Origin: Gonatopus flavifemur
Taxonomy: Eukaryota > Arthropoda > Insecta > Hymenoptera > Dryinidae
Direction: 5' to 3'
DNA length: 64,000 nt
Assembly: GCA_018340375.1 (NCBI GenBank)
Contig: JAFFJZ010000001.1
Location: 48,476,001 to 48,540,000, forward strand
Under the pieces are notes generated by a model, which saw nothing but the letters and a program-made list of their open reading frames with translations, had not been told where the DNA came from and did not search any database. The position numbers were made by a program, and so were the translations under genes. Of the stretch, positions 1 to 12,651 are shown one piece after another (the first letter of the stretch is position 1; each line of letters starts with the position of its first letter).

Positions 1-3000
1 CCAAAGACATCGATGTCCAAATTGGTGGCTGGATATTTATACCTGATCATTTTGCCACACCAAATCTGCGAATGGATATATCTTTACAAACGTCTTGGCA
101 TTGTCGAATTGGACAGGCTTTTGGATCGTTTGAGTTGCTCGTTTAGCGTCTCATTGGTTCTCTTGAAATTTTTCATACTATGGCTGAATCGTGGGTAATT
201 TTTTTCATTCAGTATGCATTTATATCTTCAATTGAATAATCCTCAGATTCACTGATTTTTATATACAAAAGTGAAAAAGAGTATATTGTTCGTACCAAAG
301 TATTTGAATAGAAATCGCTTGAATCACAAAACTGCCTGAAAATCGACGATCCTGGGTGATAAATGTATCCTTCGGGACTGTAGAGAGATAGAATGTTGAA
401 GAAATCCAAGCAGGACACTGTAATGAATATTGATTAATATTAACAGTCGTGGTATTTATTCGACAGGTTGTTTTTCAATATGGTGATCGGTATGGAGAAA
501 GATTGGATCGAGTGTCAAGAGGAAAACATCAATTCCCAGGCATACAACAGTATGAAACGCAGGAGCATCATGTTGGAGCGGATTTATAAACATTTGACTT
601 GGATGTACGTGGTGACTCCAACATTCTACACGGTCGTTACTTTTTTATTGACGAATGATATTCTCGAACCTGGAGAAAAACCAATGATCCTTCAAGCGGA
701 AATTCCTTTTGATAAATATAAATCTCCGGCTTACGAGATTTTCATTGTTCTGCAATTTATAGAAAGTACGCTTTTCGCATATGGAGCGGGAGTACAGATT
801 TCATTACTCTTTGCTTTGGTGAGTTGATTACAAATGATGACATTTACGTACAAGTCAAAAAGCTCAGTGACCTACCGGTGATTCAAATTTTCCGCTGATA
901 CACGGAGGAAACAGACCCTTACTCCAAATTAGTCCCAGCAACTAAATACTAAATTATCGATATTTGGATAACTGAAACGAGTGTTGGCTGAAGTAGATTT
1001 AAATTCAATTTCTCTGACTTGAGTTGCTGTGACTAATTTGAAGTTTCATTTACTACAGCTTTTATCACCCGGTTTCTATTCTTTCATTACTTAGAACTAA
1101 TTTTCACAACTAACTTTAGTTCATTCGGTCAAATAAATTATTTTTTTCGGTGCGATAACTACTAGAAATGATAGTAAATTGCCTACAATCACAGATCTTT
1201 GTACATAATCGCTCACAAAGATGGATAATGATTTCAATTCTGGTATATCAAATTGTAGTTGAGGGTACCAAAATAGGAAGCATGTAAAGAAATCCGCAGT
1301 TGTCAGTAATTTACTATCATTTCTAATAATCAATCCATGATTTTTCTTCCCCGGGTGGAATAAAACTTCGACGGATAAGATATAATTCAAACTTTTCAAC
1401 TGGCGATCAACATGCATTCTCACTCCAATCCATTGAAACTGATTGAAATCGGTTAAATTAATCAGATTCAATGACAATTCAACAGGTTTGGATGGTTATG
1501 TACCGTGTGTGTATCAAAGTGTGTATTGCAACGCAATTTTTGTCTCTGGTTGTAGAGTTTTGACTGGTCATGCAATTGATAAAAATTTACAGAACGATTC
1601 AGATGTTTCATGTTGAAAATTATAAATTCTGTATGAACACAACTTTTTCAATCTAATTGTTCTCTTTTGATAGAGTTTGGAATTGTTCCTATAAAATACG
1701 ATGAATATTTCAAATTGTTTCATCGGCGATTAAAAATGATTGACTGAATCTATTGTTTCATTTCTGAAGACTCTGAAAATGTTATCAAAGAGTTGTTATA
1801 AATCAGAATTGAGCGAAAAATCACTCCAGAGGCGTAACGTTTTTGAAATATTATTTATAATTCAAGCGCCGCCTAATCGTTTGAAAATAGAAAAATGAGA
1901 TACATTGTTTCAAATATATGTCTTACGTAAAATTTTTAAGGATAATATTCACTGAGTGAGTCTGATATGGATTGGATGTGTTGATTAAAACTAGTTTCTG
2001 CTGAATCAAGTCGATTGGAATGGTTGCACATGAACTATTTATGTCAATAGAATTGAAACATTGGTAGAGTGGAGATGGAGTCGATTAATAATTACCAAAG
2101 CATCATGTAACATTAGCTTCTATTAGAACTCCATCGATTGGACCATTTCGTACGTGGGGTTCGGTCAATTGTTGGGTGGCTAAAAACCGATTAACCAAAA
2201 CGGTCGATCTTCGATCTAGTTGACCAAATCTTGACTGAATTTGACGTTGCGTGACATTCAGTTGTTGAAGGAATCGATTGATCATCCACTGGAGACCATA
2301 TTTCACTATCAATCAGATTGTTAACGAATTCCATAAGTGGTTCCAAATATCATAATCAGCCTAAGTTTATTGTTGATACAATGACATTGAATGACTAAAA
2401 AGTGTGGTTCATTGGCTGCGATATCATGGTAATTCTATGCTTAATTTTCCCTGAAAGTAATATGTGTTTCTGAGACTTTCATAAGAATTCTATGCATGTT
2501 TCAATGGCATGTTGTGTTGTCTCTCGATTCCTGCCTCGTTCCACACATGAAATATCAAATAGTATATTTCAAAGTCGACACAATTTTCAAATGAACAGAA
2601 GGAATAAAAATGATCACATATGCTCTTAAATGAAATTCATATCAGATCTTGACGTGGATTCCTCATTCCATAGATATTTGTCGATGGATTTTCTCAAAGA
2701 AAAAGTCAAGAATGGGAAGAAAATTAATACGGCTTTATTGATTGATATTTGAAAGCGAAGGGTATCGTTCAAATGATAAAATTTGTAAAATCTAATTGTA
2801 GTTTTCGAATTCTCAACGATTTGAAAGCATTGGTCGATTGTTCCATATTTTATCTTCCTCCAGTGAGTCGAGAGAAACGTAACAAACATCGGAATTGCCT
2901 TGTTTGTTCTACCTGTTGAATGAATTCCCTATATTGCACTTACATTCAAGGTTCAAGGCGGCTATGAAGGATCATAGCAATTATCGCACCCACCCAGCAT

Positions 3001-6000
3001 ATTAGAGTCATGAGCATTCAATATTTCACCAAAGCTCTCATATATAGTATGTATGCCATATACGTACATACCAATGATTCCATTATAGAATTCATTGGAT
3101 TTTGGAAACAATTATTCTTGTAAACAAAGCATTTTAGTCAGATGTTTATTCTTAGTCTTTGAACTATCATAATAACAACACTTATATCGAATGAATTGAT
3201 TTATCATTTAAATTGAATCCGAGTGAGTAATAATACCATACACTGAAGAAAAATGTAGCGGAACCAACTTCGCGGCAAGTTTAAGTACGGCGAATCTCGC
3301 CGCGAGGTTGGCTCCACTACAATTTTTTTCAGAGTGTTCTCTTAGAGTGAAGGGTGAAAAGGATCAAAATCGGTATGGAGAAGCATATATTACTTCTATG
3401 TTCTCGATATATTCTTCATATACCCTGGTAGAAATTTTTCTGGGCGCCCCATTTACCTTCCACGTACTAGATGGAATCCACGTGGGGGCAACTGGATGAT
3501 ACATTTCAGCCAATTTGACTGTAGTGCCCAAACATTTAGTTGATGTAGATTTTTCACGCGTCAACTGATCGTACAGTAACATTGATAGTCCATTAACACG
3601 GTCAGAGGAATAAAAGGAAGCCCCAACGTTTCAATTTGTCACTAGGGAAAAGAAACGTTCTTGGCTGGAGATTACATGTCAAAATACATTGTTACCTTAT
3701 TCATAGGTGTGATTTTACAAAAAAAAAAAACATGATTTCATATTTCTAATTACCAATTTGAACAAGGTTCTAGCAATTCCCTGAGACATCTGGATTGGCA
3801 CAGGCTAGAAAGTGCGTTACAAAACTAGCTAGAAACCAACCTAACATCTGGGAAAACTAGCTGGGGCCCATCTAATTCCCAATCATAATTTCTACCAGGG
3901 TATATAACTTCAGTAAAAACTGATCGATCTGCCAGGAATCACCGGGCGAATATTAGCGAGATTGGAATGAATAAATGCTTTTCAAGCAGTCTCATGTGGG
4001 GAAAGAAAAATGGTTTCCAAAACTAAGACAAAAACCTTTCATTTTTCGTGAGCTCAAAAAATAATGTCTCTACAATCAGAGAATAAAATCAATAATTGAA
4101 TTGAGCCCAAACTGCACGTAATTTCAATAGTGTATTTTGTTTTCATTTTTTCATAGGAAAGGATGACAATTTTGTTTTATAGATCCTTCACATTGGAAGT
4201 CAAACTGACATATTGACATACGAATTGGAAAATATCTTCATGCAATCTGATCGGAAAATTGACTTCGCCGCTGCCATGAAAGCGATCATTCGCAAACATC
4301 AAAAAGTGATCAAGTTTTCTGACGACATTAAGAATTTGTTCAAATGGGTGACTTTGGTGGAATTTCTGTTCATAGTTCCACTGATTACGTTCGTCGAATA
4401 CTTAGTATTGATGGTGAGTTTTTATTCACGATATCTGATCTTCGTTCAATCAAATAATGAAAGTGATAAAGTTGAAGCGAATTCCGTACCGTGCAATGTT
4501 GCGATGAATAACATGATTTTTCAAGAATTTATAATATTGAATCACAAACTACATCTGCTATATCATACACTGTGGAAAATTATCGGAATTTTCCTGTTTT
4601 TCTTTACTATTTTGAGAATTCAATGCCTGAAAAGCAGAATAGTTCTCTAAAACGGAGTGAAATCCTTTATTCCCCCCTTACAGTACTCGGGTCTCAACGA
4701 TTTCATTAAAAATTCTTTATAAATTCAGGAATCATGGGTATTTGAAGAGAATTTTTAAGGAATTATCAAGAATTCATTATGAATTATTTCGGGACTGACG
4801 TGAGTCGAAAGTTCGAACAATGTTCAATGTAGGTGCATTGAATGTCCGCACATTTGATGATTCTCTCACGGAGGAATAAGAAATTTTCTATGACAGGGAA
4901 ATATAATTTTGCTCAATCCCTTTTGCTGGATCAGCAATTTTTCTGCTATGACAGCGAACCGTTTGCTATCACATCAGTCTTGTTAGCCTCAACAGCGATT
5001 TTTTAGCGGTGGGAGTAAAAAATCCTCGCTCCTCCAGCAAATTTTCGTATTACATACATATAATACCAAAATTTCACGGGAGGTGCAATCATCTGTTGCT
5101 ACCACAGTTAAAAAATTGCTGGTCCAGCGAAATTAGATGTCGCTGTCATAGCGAATTTCTTTCCCTCCATGCTTGGGTTTGGGACCTGCTTGTGCTGTGT
5201 GGGTTTGAATTTTGTCGGATCGGAGTACTCTTGAAACATTCAGGAAGCGAAAAATCAATTGAGGGGGGAGGGGGGGATCCTGCTTTAGGAGGTCTCGGAA
5301 AAGTGTTTTTTTGGAGGATTGTTTTAGATACGAAAAAAATAATTGAATAAAACGAACTTCTTGGAGTGTATTCGTGTATGTTTCAACACTGTAAAAAAAT
5401 TTCACCGGAAAATTCCAGTACATGTACTGGAAGCAATTAACCTGTACATGTACCGGGAAATTTTAGCACATTTGTACTGCAAAAATTCAGTGCAAACGTT
5501 ATGGAATTTCAGCATCAAAACTGGAAATTTTCTGAGCCTCGGTACTGGAATTTTCCAGTACACGAACTGGACTTTTCCAGGGCATGTACTGGGAAATTAA
5601 TGCTGAAAATATCCATAAAAATTGAAAAAAAATTGCTCACGCAAAGTGATTTTGCAGGGTCCTTGTGTTCCAAGATGATTGAGAAACTTGATTGGTCATT
5701 TGGATGGACAGAAACTCATGTCTACCTAACGGGATTTGAACCTACACTTTTCTATCTGCCTACCAACTGAAACCTAAGACCTAACCGATGAGCTATAGCG
5801 CGACATGTTGGAAGGCCAGCTTGGGTTACTACATATGCTTCATATCTAGAATACATAAGAGGATAAGTCTTGGAAAAACCTCATATATCAATTTGATTCG
5901 CTACAATTACAATTATTATTCAAAATCTCAATCAGGAAATTTTTGATATAAAGACTTGACATTTTTCCTGCCAGAAATGACGAAGTTCAATAGAAGTGGA

Positions 6001-9000
6001 AAATTTCAGTGCAACAGTGATTAAATTCCGTTGCATAGCAACTGGAAAATTCCATCACACGACCTGAAAATTGCAGTTCAAAACCTGTATAATTCAATTG
6101 CATAGTAACTGGAAAATTCCATCACAAAACCTGAGAATTGCAGTTAAAAACCTGTATAATTCCAGTATACCAACGATTAGGTATTTTTTGTCTAAATTCC
6201 AAATTTTTTCTCAAGTCCTTTTTGAGGGGATATTTTTTTCTGGTGCACAAGAACTATAAAATTGTAGTACGAGCCGGTATAATTTTCGCGAAATCACGGC
6301 AAAATTTCAGTACATCATCTCAAACTTGAAAATTCCAGTACAATGACTGAATTTTCAGTTATGCTTGGTAAATTTTCAGTAACGTAACAACAAAATCTCT
6401 GTACATGTACTGGAATATCCATATTCCAGTACTAGCACTGGAAATTTCCAGTCCAGTTGCACAGTAAATTTCCAGTTGTTTTTTACAGTGAAGTTAATAA
6501 AAAAATTTTCTCCAATGGGAAATAATGAAGGAAAGTGTGTTTTCTCCAGTTTCCATTTTCACAATCATTATAAACTGGTGGAAGTGATTGCAAACGAACT
6601 AGACGTCCGATTGAAATGAATCAATGCTTGTTATCTTCAGTTTTGTATCTTCTTCTATTTGAACCCGGAAAGTTTCTGGAAAATTATGTCTAAGCAATTT
6701 TTATAGCAAGTTCCAGTGATTATTCTCCCTTCAAAAAGAACTGTTCTGTTTTCAAACCTTGAGTAAATTTTGAATTCCACGATTTCTTCTGCGTTTTCTT
6801 AGTTCACATAGAGGAATGATGTACGAAAATTGAAATGTCTTCTGTTTTAGATGATAAATACGACCTGTATCTTTCCCACCGATAGAAGACTTGAATTGCG
6901 AAGCGCTCCGCGAATGTGGACATGACTCTCACATTCACAGTGACGCAAAAGTCTAGAAACATTCTCATAACTTTGAACGAGGCATGATGATTGGATCCAA
7001 TTTTTTTTGAATTGAAGGAGGGATCAAGAGCTATCTTAACGGGGGACTTAACGGGAGTTGCCCAGCCCTGTAGGAGACGATGGGGGGGGGGTGAAGGGGC
7101 CAAAATCCCAAATAAGATGGGGGGCTTGTGATACGTCATTCGATAGGGTGTTCCAACTCAAATCCAGCGGTTTTTGGTTTTTTGAAATCGGATCATTTTT
7201 CGCTGAGTTATCGTAATTTTAATGCTCTGATGTGGCAAAGTCTGGAAACACCCCCATAATTTTTGAAAGGGACATGATAATTGCATCAAATTTTTCTTGA
7301 ATCGGAGGTTTTTTCATCCCAATCTTGGCATTACCCAGAATTAACGGCGTGGACGTGTCGGGAACCTGATTCCTTGTGTGTGTGTTGTGCGTGTGTGTGT
7401 GTGTGAGTGAGTGTGGGTGGGAGGTTTGGTCGTATGGGCCTGTGTGGGACTATTCTTATCGATACTCACTTACGTGAGCGTATTCGGAATCGATTATCCT
7501 CAGGTTCATTCCAAAGCTGTGATCGATTATCCTCAGGTTCATTTCAGGCTGTTCATTTTCAAAGTCGGTGATTTACCCAAGGCATTCGGTATTTGAATAA
7601 TCCGTTGATCGGAGATGTCACTTGATGCGTGGCTACGGAGATGTGGCTACTTTGCCACATTAGAGTATTAGAATTACGATAAGTCAGCGAAAAATGATCC
7701 GATTTCAAAAAACAAAAAACCGCTGGATTCGGGTTGGAAAACCCTATCGAATGACGTATCACAAGCCCCCCGTCTCATTTGAGATTTTGGCTCTCCCCCA
7801 TCGTCCCGTACAGGGCTGGGGAACCCCCCAAGTCCCCAGTTAGGATAGCCCTTGATCCCTCCTTTAATTAAAAAAAAATTTGATCCAATTACCATGCCCC
7901 GTTCAAAAGTTATGGGGGTGTTTCCAGACTTTTGCGCCACCCTGAATATGATCTTTTCACACTAGACAAAATTTTTTTATTCACTTGAAAAATATATGAA
8001 GATACTCTGGAAAGTTCGTTGGATGAAATTGTTTTCTTGGTACCTCCAAAAATTCTCAAAAAAACACTATTTTGAGGCCTCCTGAAACAGGATCCCCCCT
8101 TAAACTTGACAAATCAGAAGTCAAGTTTTTCAATTGGTGATCTGATTTATGTTTAGAAATTGTATTAAATTTTTGTTATTCTAGGGAATACGTACTTTTG
8201 AAAGCCCAGATATTCTAATGAAGTTTATAATGTTGTATGTTGCTGCGAACACGGAACCATTCTTTTTATGTTTTGCTGGTGAATATTTGAGTAATCAGGT
8301 CTGGGTAAAATGATTTTCATTTGTATATTTCATGTTTCATGCCATACAAGTATCTTATTATAAGCAGTCCGTGTATGTTAATTGTTCGGAGACGATGGGT
8401 CGGGTCGATAGTTGTGCTTAGGTTTTCGTAATTTTTCATGGTAAATTTATTTCATCGATGATTAAAATCAGCTAAACAGTTCAATGTAGTGAATTTACTT
8501 TGCACTAAGAAAAAAAGATTTGGTTGATATATGTCCAACCAAAAGCTTTTATTGACGTAACTGAAAATTCTGTTGGTTGGATTAAGGTATGCTTATGTCG
8601 ACCAAACAGATCTCACTAAATTACTTTCAGTTAAGGGAATCAAACGTGTTTTCGTCAAATGATTCATTTAGCTCAGCCAAATTTTTGTGAGACTCACTAA
8701 ACTATTAGTTATGCCAACAAAAATTTTGGTTGGTTGTATAATGACAAAATGCACTGAAAACACAGTTTGTTCCAGCCAAACAAAATTTTGGTTGAAATGA
8801 ACGCAAAGAAACTTTTTGGTTGGCTGAAATAAAATTTATTTGGGGTGAACAAAATTTCCCGACTGGAAATTTACCCCATGGACCTGATCAGGTAAACCTT
8901 GATCCAGCTCAGGTCCTGGTAAGGCAACCTTATCAGGACCTGACAAGTCATGTCACGCTTCACTATTATAAGGACCTCATCTGGAGAGACTAATCGGGCT

Positions 9001-11182
9001 TTCATGAGGAATTCCATACAGAAACCTCCAAAATAATTCGAAATTAGGATATGAACAGGAAATCCAAAGCAAAATCAGAAGATTAAAGAGACATCAAACA
9101 GATTGAACATCAGTGAATTGATTCGATAAAATTTGGTTTCAATACGTTAGGGATAGATTGAACAAAATAGTCAACAGTTTTGAGAAGTAGGTAATGTATT
9201 TGGAATGAACAGATTGAATTTAAAAATAGGCACACTCAGCTAGAAACGTGACATTTTGTCTTCTCAGGCCCTGCTTTGGGCCAACTTGGCGCGATCTGGG
9301 TCAAGTTAGGGCCTTTGATGGTCCAATTTGGAGGAAGGGCCATTTTTAGCAAGGCAGTTGAGAATCCTTCGAGATTTACCTTCTAATTTGAGGAAAATGT
9401 GTTGAATCAAAGAGTGTACAGTCTACAATCAAGACTGTACATTTTTTTATTCAGTTTATTAAGCTATCTTCATGATCTGAGGATGAATTAACGAGGTCCC
9501 AATGAGGATACAGCGAGGAAAACCTACTTCAGCCTTTTAGGATAATCTGAGGAAATCCTGACTATGACCAAATGAGCTTATTTATACGTGGGGCATCCAC
9601 ACCTAATCCTGATCAGGACTGTAGCAGGTATGCCTCATTTCGGATGACCTTGTTAGGTCCTTATCATATGTTGGGTCAACCCGATGACAATTTCCAGTCG
9701 GGAATTGGTTCACAATAATCAAGGCTTTCATACAGACGAATAAATTTTGTTTCTCCTAAATAAATTTTATTTCAGCTAACCAAAAAGTTTCTTTGCGTTC
9801 ATTCCAACCAAAATTTTGTTTCGCCGAAACAAACGTGTTCTCAGTGTGTTTCTGTAAGCATAATAGAACAGTTTATTCGATGCGGGTAAAAAGATGACGA
9901 GATTCAAGAAAATTTAATAAATTTTAATGATCATTTAACATTGTAAAATCTGTATCAAATTTCATTGATCAATAGGTTCCAATGGATTTCAATAGACTCT
10001 TTTTTTCATCTAAGATATAAGAATGCGAGCGCAGCGAGTGTCATTTCGAGACGATTATCTATGTAAGCTTGCCATCCGTTTAAGAAACTGATTTTGTTAT
10101 TCGAAATCTGGATTGGGAATGGTGGATGAATTTTAAACTCTTTACTCACCGACAAGTTTTCGATTTGCTACACGGAGAAAATGTATTGGCGAAAAATTAC
10201 CCAAAGTTAAGTAAAACGAGGACATAGTGGTATTCCCGCAAAATTTAAAATCCGGTCGAGTTCATTTTACTCGACTACAGATGAAAATAAATTCGAATGT
10301 TTTCATTATTTCAACAAGTTGAATACTGTTGCGAAACATCTAAATTGATTTTCATCTGTAGTCGAGTAAAATTAAGTCAACCGGATTTTCAACTTCGCGG
10401 GAATGCCACTATGTCCCCGTTTTACTCAACTTTGAATAATCTTTCGTTAATATATTTTCTCCGTGTAGCTTTTTCGATGTTTCTTTTGAATATGTTTATC
10501 AGTTTTTCTTATTTTGAGTTTCATAAAATTCGTTACCTCAGAAAATTTTTCGTTGTATCCCAAATGTTCAACAAGCTACTAAAATTTATTCGAAAAGAAA
10601 TTGGCGTGAAATGACTCGATTGTACTGCGGCTGTTGTTGAATTTAACATAGGGTAATTGGACGGAATCCCAAAATGATGTTCAATTCAACATTGAATGCG
10701 GTGTATATATGAGTTGATACTGTTTCATTCCAAATCACATGTTCTGTCATTTTTCTTTTTTCACCTTCAAATCGATTGAATATAAATATCATTTCAATCG
10801 CTCCTCACTTAACATATTTTGTAAAATCATGATATCAGTGCATTATATGACATCATTTCAATATTTTGAAAAATGACACTTTTTCACAGTATTGAATTTC
10901 CAGGGTGAAATCATCAGACAAGCTGCATATGAAATATCATGGTACAACATGGATGCAAATGAGATGAAGGATTTAATGTTCTTGATCTTGAGATCTCAGA
11001 AACGTTTTCGTCTTACAATTGGAGACTTCGCCACCTTGTCGATGGAAACTTTTTCGAACGTAAGATATTTCACCTTCCATTTCTCTCGAAAAATTGACTA
11101 TTCACCTAAACATTCATTACCCCAATCGCAGTTGATAAGAATGTCTCTTTCATACCTGTCTATGTTGAATGCAACATACTGA
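1..11182 (+). CDS. Insect odorant receptor (7tm_6 family), six exons seen, 5' end missing
   Basis: Ligand-binding subunit of the odorant-gated cation channel that insects form with Orco in sensory neuron dendrites (family knowledge). Exons read by splice sites and frame: 1-194, 467-818, 4183-4413, 8185-8298, 10904-11059, 11132-11182 (TGA at 11180). They join without a stop into about 365 codons; roughly 35-40 N-terminal residues should lie left of the window. Exon 1 carries the first membrane span, ending near HQICEWIYLYKRLG; exon 2 holds a membrane segment and MEKDW; exon 5 carries GEIIRQAAYEISWYNMD and RSQKRFRLTIGDFATLSMETF, and exon 6 ends SYLSMLNATY: the conserved C-terminal receptor signature. 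Only the first intron junction is phase 2; the rest are phase 0. The donor after exon 4 is a weak GTCTGG; a GTAAAA six bases on would add two residues and spoil the usual spacing, so I prefer the former. The last intron is 72 bp; introns 2-4 are filled with repeats. Subfamily not assigned. Confidence 0.93.
1121..2889 (-). other. Three antisense open frames inside receptor intron 2, not recognised
   Basis: Within intron 2 (819-4182) the minus strand has open stretches at 2626-2889, 2103-2312 and 1121-1477. The last is open for about 124 codons and reads protein-like (contains QFQWIGVRMHVD and VLFHPGKKNHG). Against a gene: a short inverted repeat (AAATGATAGTAAATT near 1165 and its complement near 1310) lies inside it, frames are not joined by obvious splice sites, and I recognise no family. 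It could be a decayed antisense gene, a repeat remnant, or chance. Confidence 0.12.
3241..3336. mobile_element. 96-bp palindromic MITE, CACTGAAG tips
   Basis: Arms of about 38 bp, CACTGAAGAAAAATGTAG at the left and the complement ending CAGAGTG at the right, with a GC-rich centre (CGGCGAATCTCGCCG). The left flank ends in TA. It lies in receptor intron 2. No coding capacity. Confidence 0.7.
3423..3900. mobile_element. MITE of the CCCTGGTAGAAAT family, copy 1
   Basis: Tips CCCTGGTAGAAATTT and AATTTCTACCAGGG, flanked on both sides by TA. A second copy with the same interior order lies at 48702-49180, for example CACGTACTAGATGGAA and GAGGAATAAAAGGAAGCCCC in both. The shared interior gives matching short open frames (LVEIFLGAPFTFHVLDG against LVEIYLGVPFTMHVLDG) which I read as repeat, not gene. 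Sits in receptor intron 2. Confidence 0.85.
4867..5171. mobile_element. GCTG-rich MITE, old copy
   Basis: Left tip CACGGAGGAATAAGAAATT, right tip GAATTTCTTTCCCTCCATG. The interior repeats interrupted palindromes of the TTGCTG...CAGCAA type, as in 53116-53485. Degraded; lies in receptor intron 3. Confidence 0.6.
5387..6490. mobile_element. 1.1-kb element with CACTGTAAAAAA tips and iterated CAGTACATGTACTGG words
   Basis: Left tip CACTGTAAAAAAATTTC, right tip TTGTTTTTTACAGTG, flanked by AA on both sides. The two outer thirds are arrays of diverged palindromes such as CCAGTACATGTACTGG and CTGGAAAATTCCA. The centre (5630-5900) differs and contains a tRNA-like stretch, suggesting a captured or inserted SINE. 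No long frame. In receptor intron 3. Confidence 0.7.
5730..5800 (-). repeat. tRNA-like sequence (SINE head or tRNA pseudogene)
   Basis: Read on the minus strand, TAGCTCATCGG matches the pol III A box and GGTTCAAATCC the B box, about 42 bases apart. I could not fold a clean cloverleaf, so it is not called a functional tRNA. A second such sequence lies at 58485-58556. Confidence 0.4.
6937..7943. mobile_element. About 1-kb inverted-repeat element in receptor intron 3
   Basis: Long diverged arms: the left one starts GTGACGCAAAAGTCTAGAAA and runs to about 7220; the complement occupies about 7620-7943, ending TCCAGACTTTTGCGCCACC. A third partial copy of the tip (GGCAAAGTCTGGAAACACCC near 7225) is internal, so the structure is compound. 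The middle holds a GT microsatellite and a direct repeat of GATTATCCTCAGGTTCATT. No transposase. Confidence 0.65.
7375..7410. repeat. GT/TG microsatellite
   Basis: Imperfect (GT)n run with GA and GC interruptions inside the inverted-repeat element at 6937-7943. Confidence 0.8.
8503..8751. repeat. Diverged TTGGTTG-rich repeat
   Basis: Starts CACTAAGAAAAAAAGATTTGG and is rich in TTGGTTG/CCAACC words like the neighbouring element at 8752. The right tip is unclear. Probably an older related MITE abutting the next one. Confidence 0.35.
8752..9846. mobile_element. CACTGA MITE (TTGGTTG family), split by a nested element
   Basis: Outer tips CACTGAAAACACAGTTTGTT and GTTTCGCCGAAACAAACGTG..CAGTG. The unbroken sibling is 52572-52817 in opposite orientation; both share AACGCAAAGAAACTTTTTGG near each end. 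Here the interior is cut by an 847-bp element at 8857-9703. In receptor intron 4. Confidence 0.85.
8857..9703. mobile_element. Nested element with TCCCGACTGGAAATT tips
   Basis: Tips TCCCGACTGGAAATT and AATTTCCAGTCGGGA are exact complements. The flanks read ATT on both sides, a likely 3-bp target duplication. Internal words such as CAGGTCCTGGTAAGG and CCTTATCAGGACCTG are themselves palindromic. No coding frame. Confidence 0.8.
10171..10465. mobile_element. 295-bp MITE with CACGGAGAAAAT tips
   Basis: Tips CACGGAGAAAATGTATT and AATATATTTTCTCCGTG with TA on both sides. Long inner arms (GATGAAAATAAATTC... and its complement; TTTTACTCGACTACAG) give a hairpin-like structure. The 105-codon frame across it is repeat-derived. 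In receptor intron 4. Confidence 0.85.
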
Positions 11183-12651
11183 AGCCTGCAATTACTTTGA
11201 CGACCCAAGGTAAAATTGAGATGTTAAATTATTCGCAAACTCATCTCAATTTCCACTAATTTCATCATTTTCGCAGGAAGACCATCGCCATAGAAGCTGA
11301 AACGTAAAACAATAGTTAATCGTTTGCAAATCTTTTATTCGAAACATCGATTGATCGACAACATTACATTCGAAACACGATACCTCACAATAGTTGTTCA
11401 AATCTGAATACCGAAAGAATACAATTGTAACTTCACATCGCTACGAATCGAATTGCTATCGTCAATTATTTCCTATTCGAAGGGAAGAATCGTCCCTGGT
11501 AATAGTAGAATTATTTTGAATTCGTTTGTTTCCCAATGCTTCCCCAACCAGTACAACAGCTGAATCCGTGACTCGAATTAACATGCAAAGCGTTGTTTGA
11601 AATTCAAGAAATTGGAATTGCATTCTTTCCATAGTGAAATGCGAAGATTTTAGGGCTTACGATTTCATTTCGTGGCATTTTATTCATGTAAGGATCAGAT
11701 TTGCATTACACGTGACGTACGGATTGAAACCACCGACTTAGTTCAACGTTCGCTTGGATTGTACCATTAAAAATAAGTACACGATAATATAACTCTCGGG
11801 ATCTGGTAAAAATGCAAGGAACGGGGAAAAAGAACGCAAGTTGAAAGTTTATTATCAAGTTTAATGAAAATATTCACTCAAAAAGGGGTGGTGATAATAC
11901 GGGCTATGTGTATGTACATTTCTGCGAATGGATTATTATACCGTTAAGAGTTTCATATGGAATAAAAAAAGTACGTATCACAGATTAATTGGGTGTAGAA
12001 CATCGAACAACTGAGGAATTTCATTATAAATGAGGTATTTCAAATGCTCCTGCTTTTTCTACATTCGCAGATGAGTTTTCATTATTTTTGTTTGCTTTTA
12101 TACAACATAACGAGAATAAATGAATCGATTTCTTTGTTGGTTTACGGATAATGTTGATGAATGATCAAGTGAAGATATTTCGATGGGACAATGTTTTAGA
12201 AATATAAATTTTTATGATAATTCATTGAGATATTTCACAGATGAACTGCTATACGAGATGTCGAAGAATTGCAGAGGGGTGGGGGAGGGAGGACTGTACA
12301 AAAACATCAAACAACTCTTCTATTTACTAGAATTCGATTTGAAGATTATTTTTGAAGATATTAACGTTTTTTCGAAAAAATCCAAATATATTGAACGCCT
12401 TGTAATTCACTACCGTTTTCTGAATTGGTACAAGCCGAATTCCAGTCTTGTCTTGTTCTGGTTTTGAGTAGAGAAGAATTGCTTCATGTCCTGGATGCAA
12501 TCAATCTTATCCTCACAAACTTGTGATTTCCAACCATTACATGCCGACACTTGACTTGATGTGGAAATTTGTCTTCAAAGATAGTAAAATTGAATGAGAT
12601 TTACTATTTTTGAATTTCGCTCGAGAGTCTCGAGTCCACCTTTGAGGGAGA
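11183..12651. other. Receptor 3' flank, no further gene seen
   Basis: Contains the receptor 3' UTR and AT-rich unique-looking sequence. The 94-codon frame at 12183-12467 has no recognisable domain and I do not call it. Confidence 0.5.
11961..11966 (+). terminator. Possible polyadenylation signal of the odorant receptor
   Basis: AATAAA about 780 bp past the receptor stop; another AATAAA lies at 12115-12120. Between stop and signal, a GT at 11211 and CAG at 11277 could mark a small 3' UTR intron. No transcript evidence, and AATAAA is common by chance in such AT-rich DNA. Confidence 0.25.

Noticed and set aside
3308..3582. Frames with LVEIFLGAPF...VLDG similar to one at 48.7 kb, suggesting a conserved protein
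   Set aside because: The similarity is due to two copies of one MITE, spans its tip, and the frames break soon after in both copies.
5730..5800. Functional tRNA gene
   Set aside because: A and B boxes match, but acceptor and anticodon stems do not pair.
10297..10614. 105-codon plus frame with several hydrophobic stretches, inside the receptor locus
   Set aside because: Its first half is the arm of the MITE at 10171-10465, and it shows no receptor motif; it lies in intron 4.
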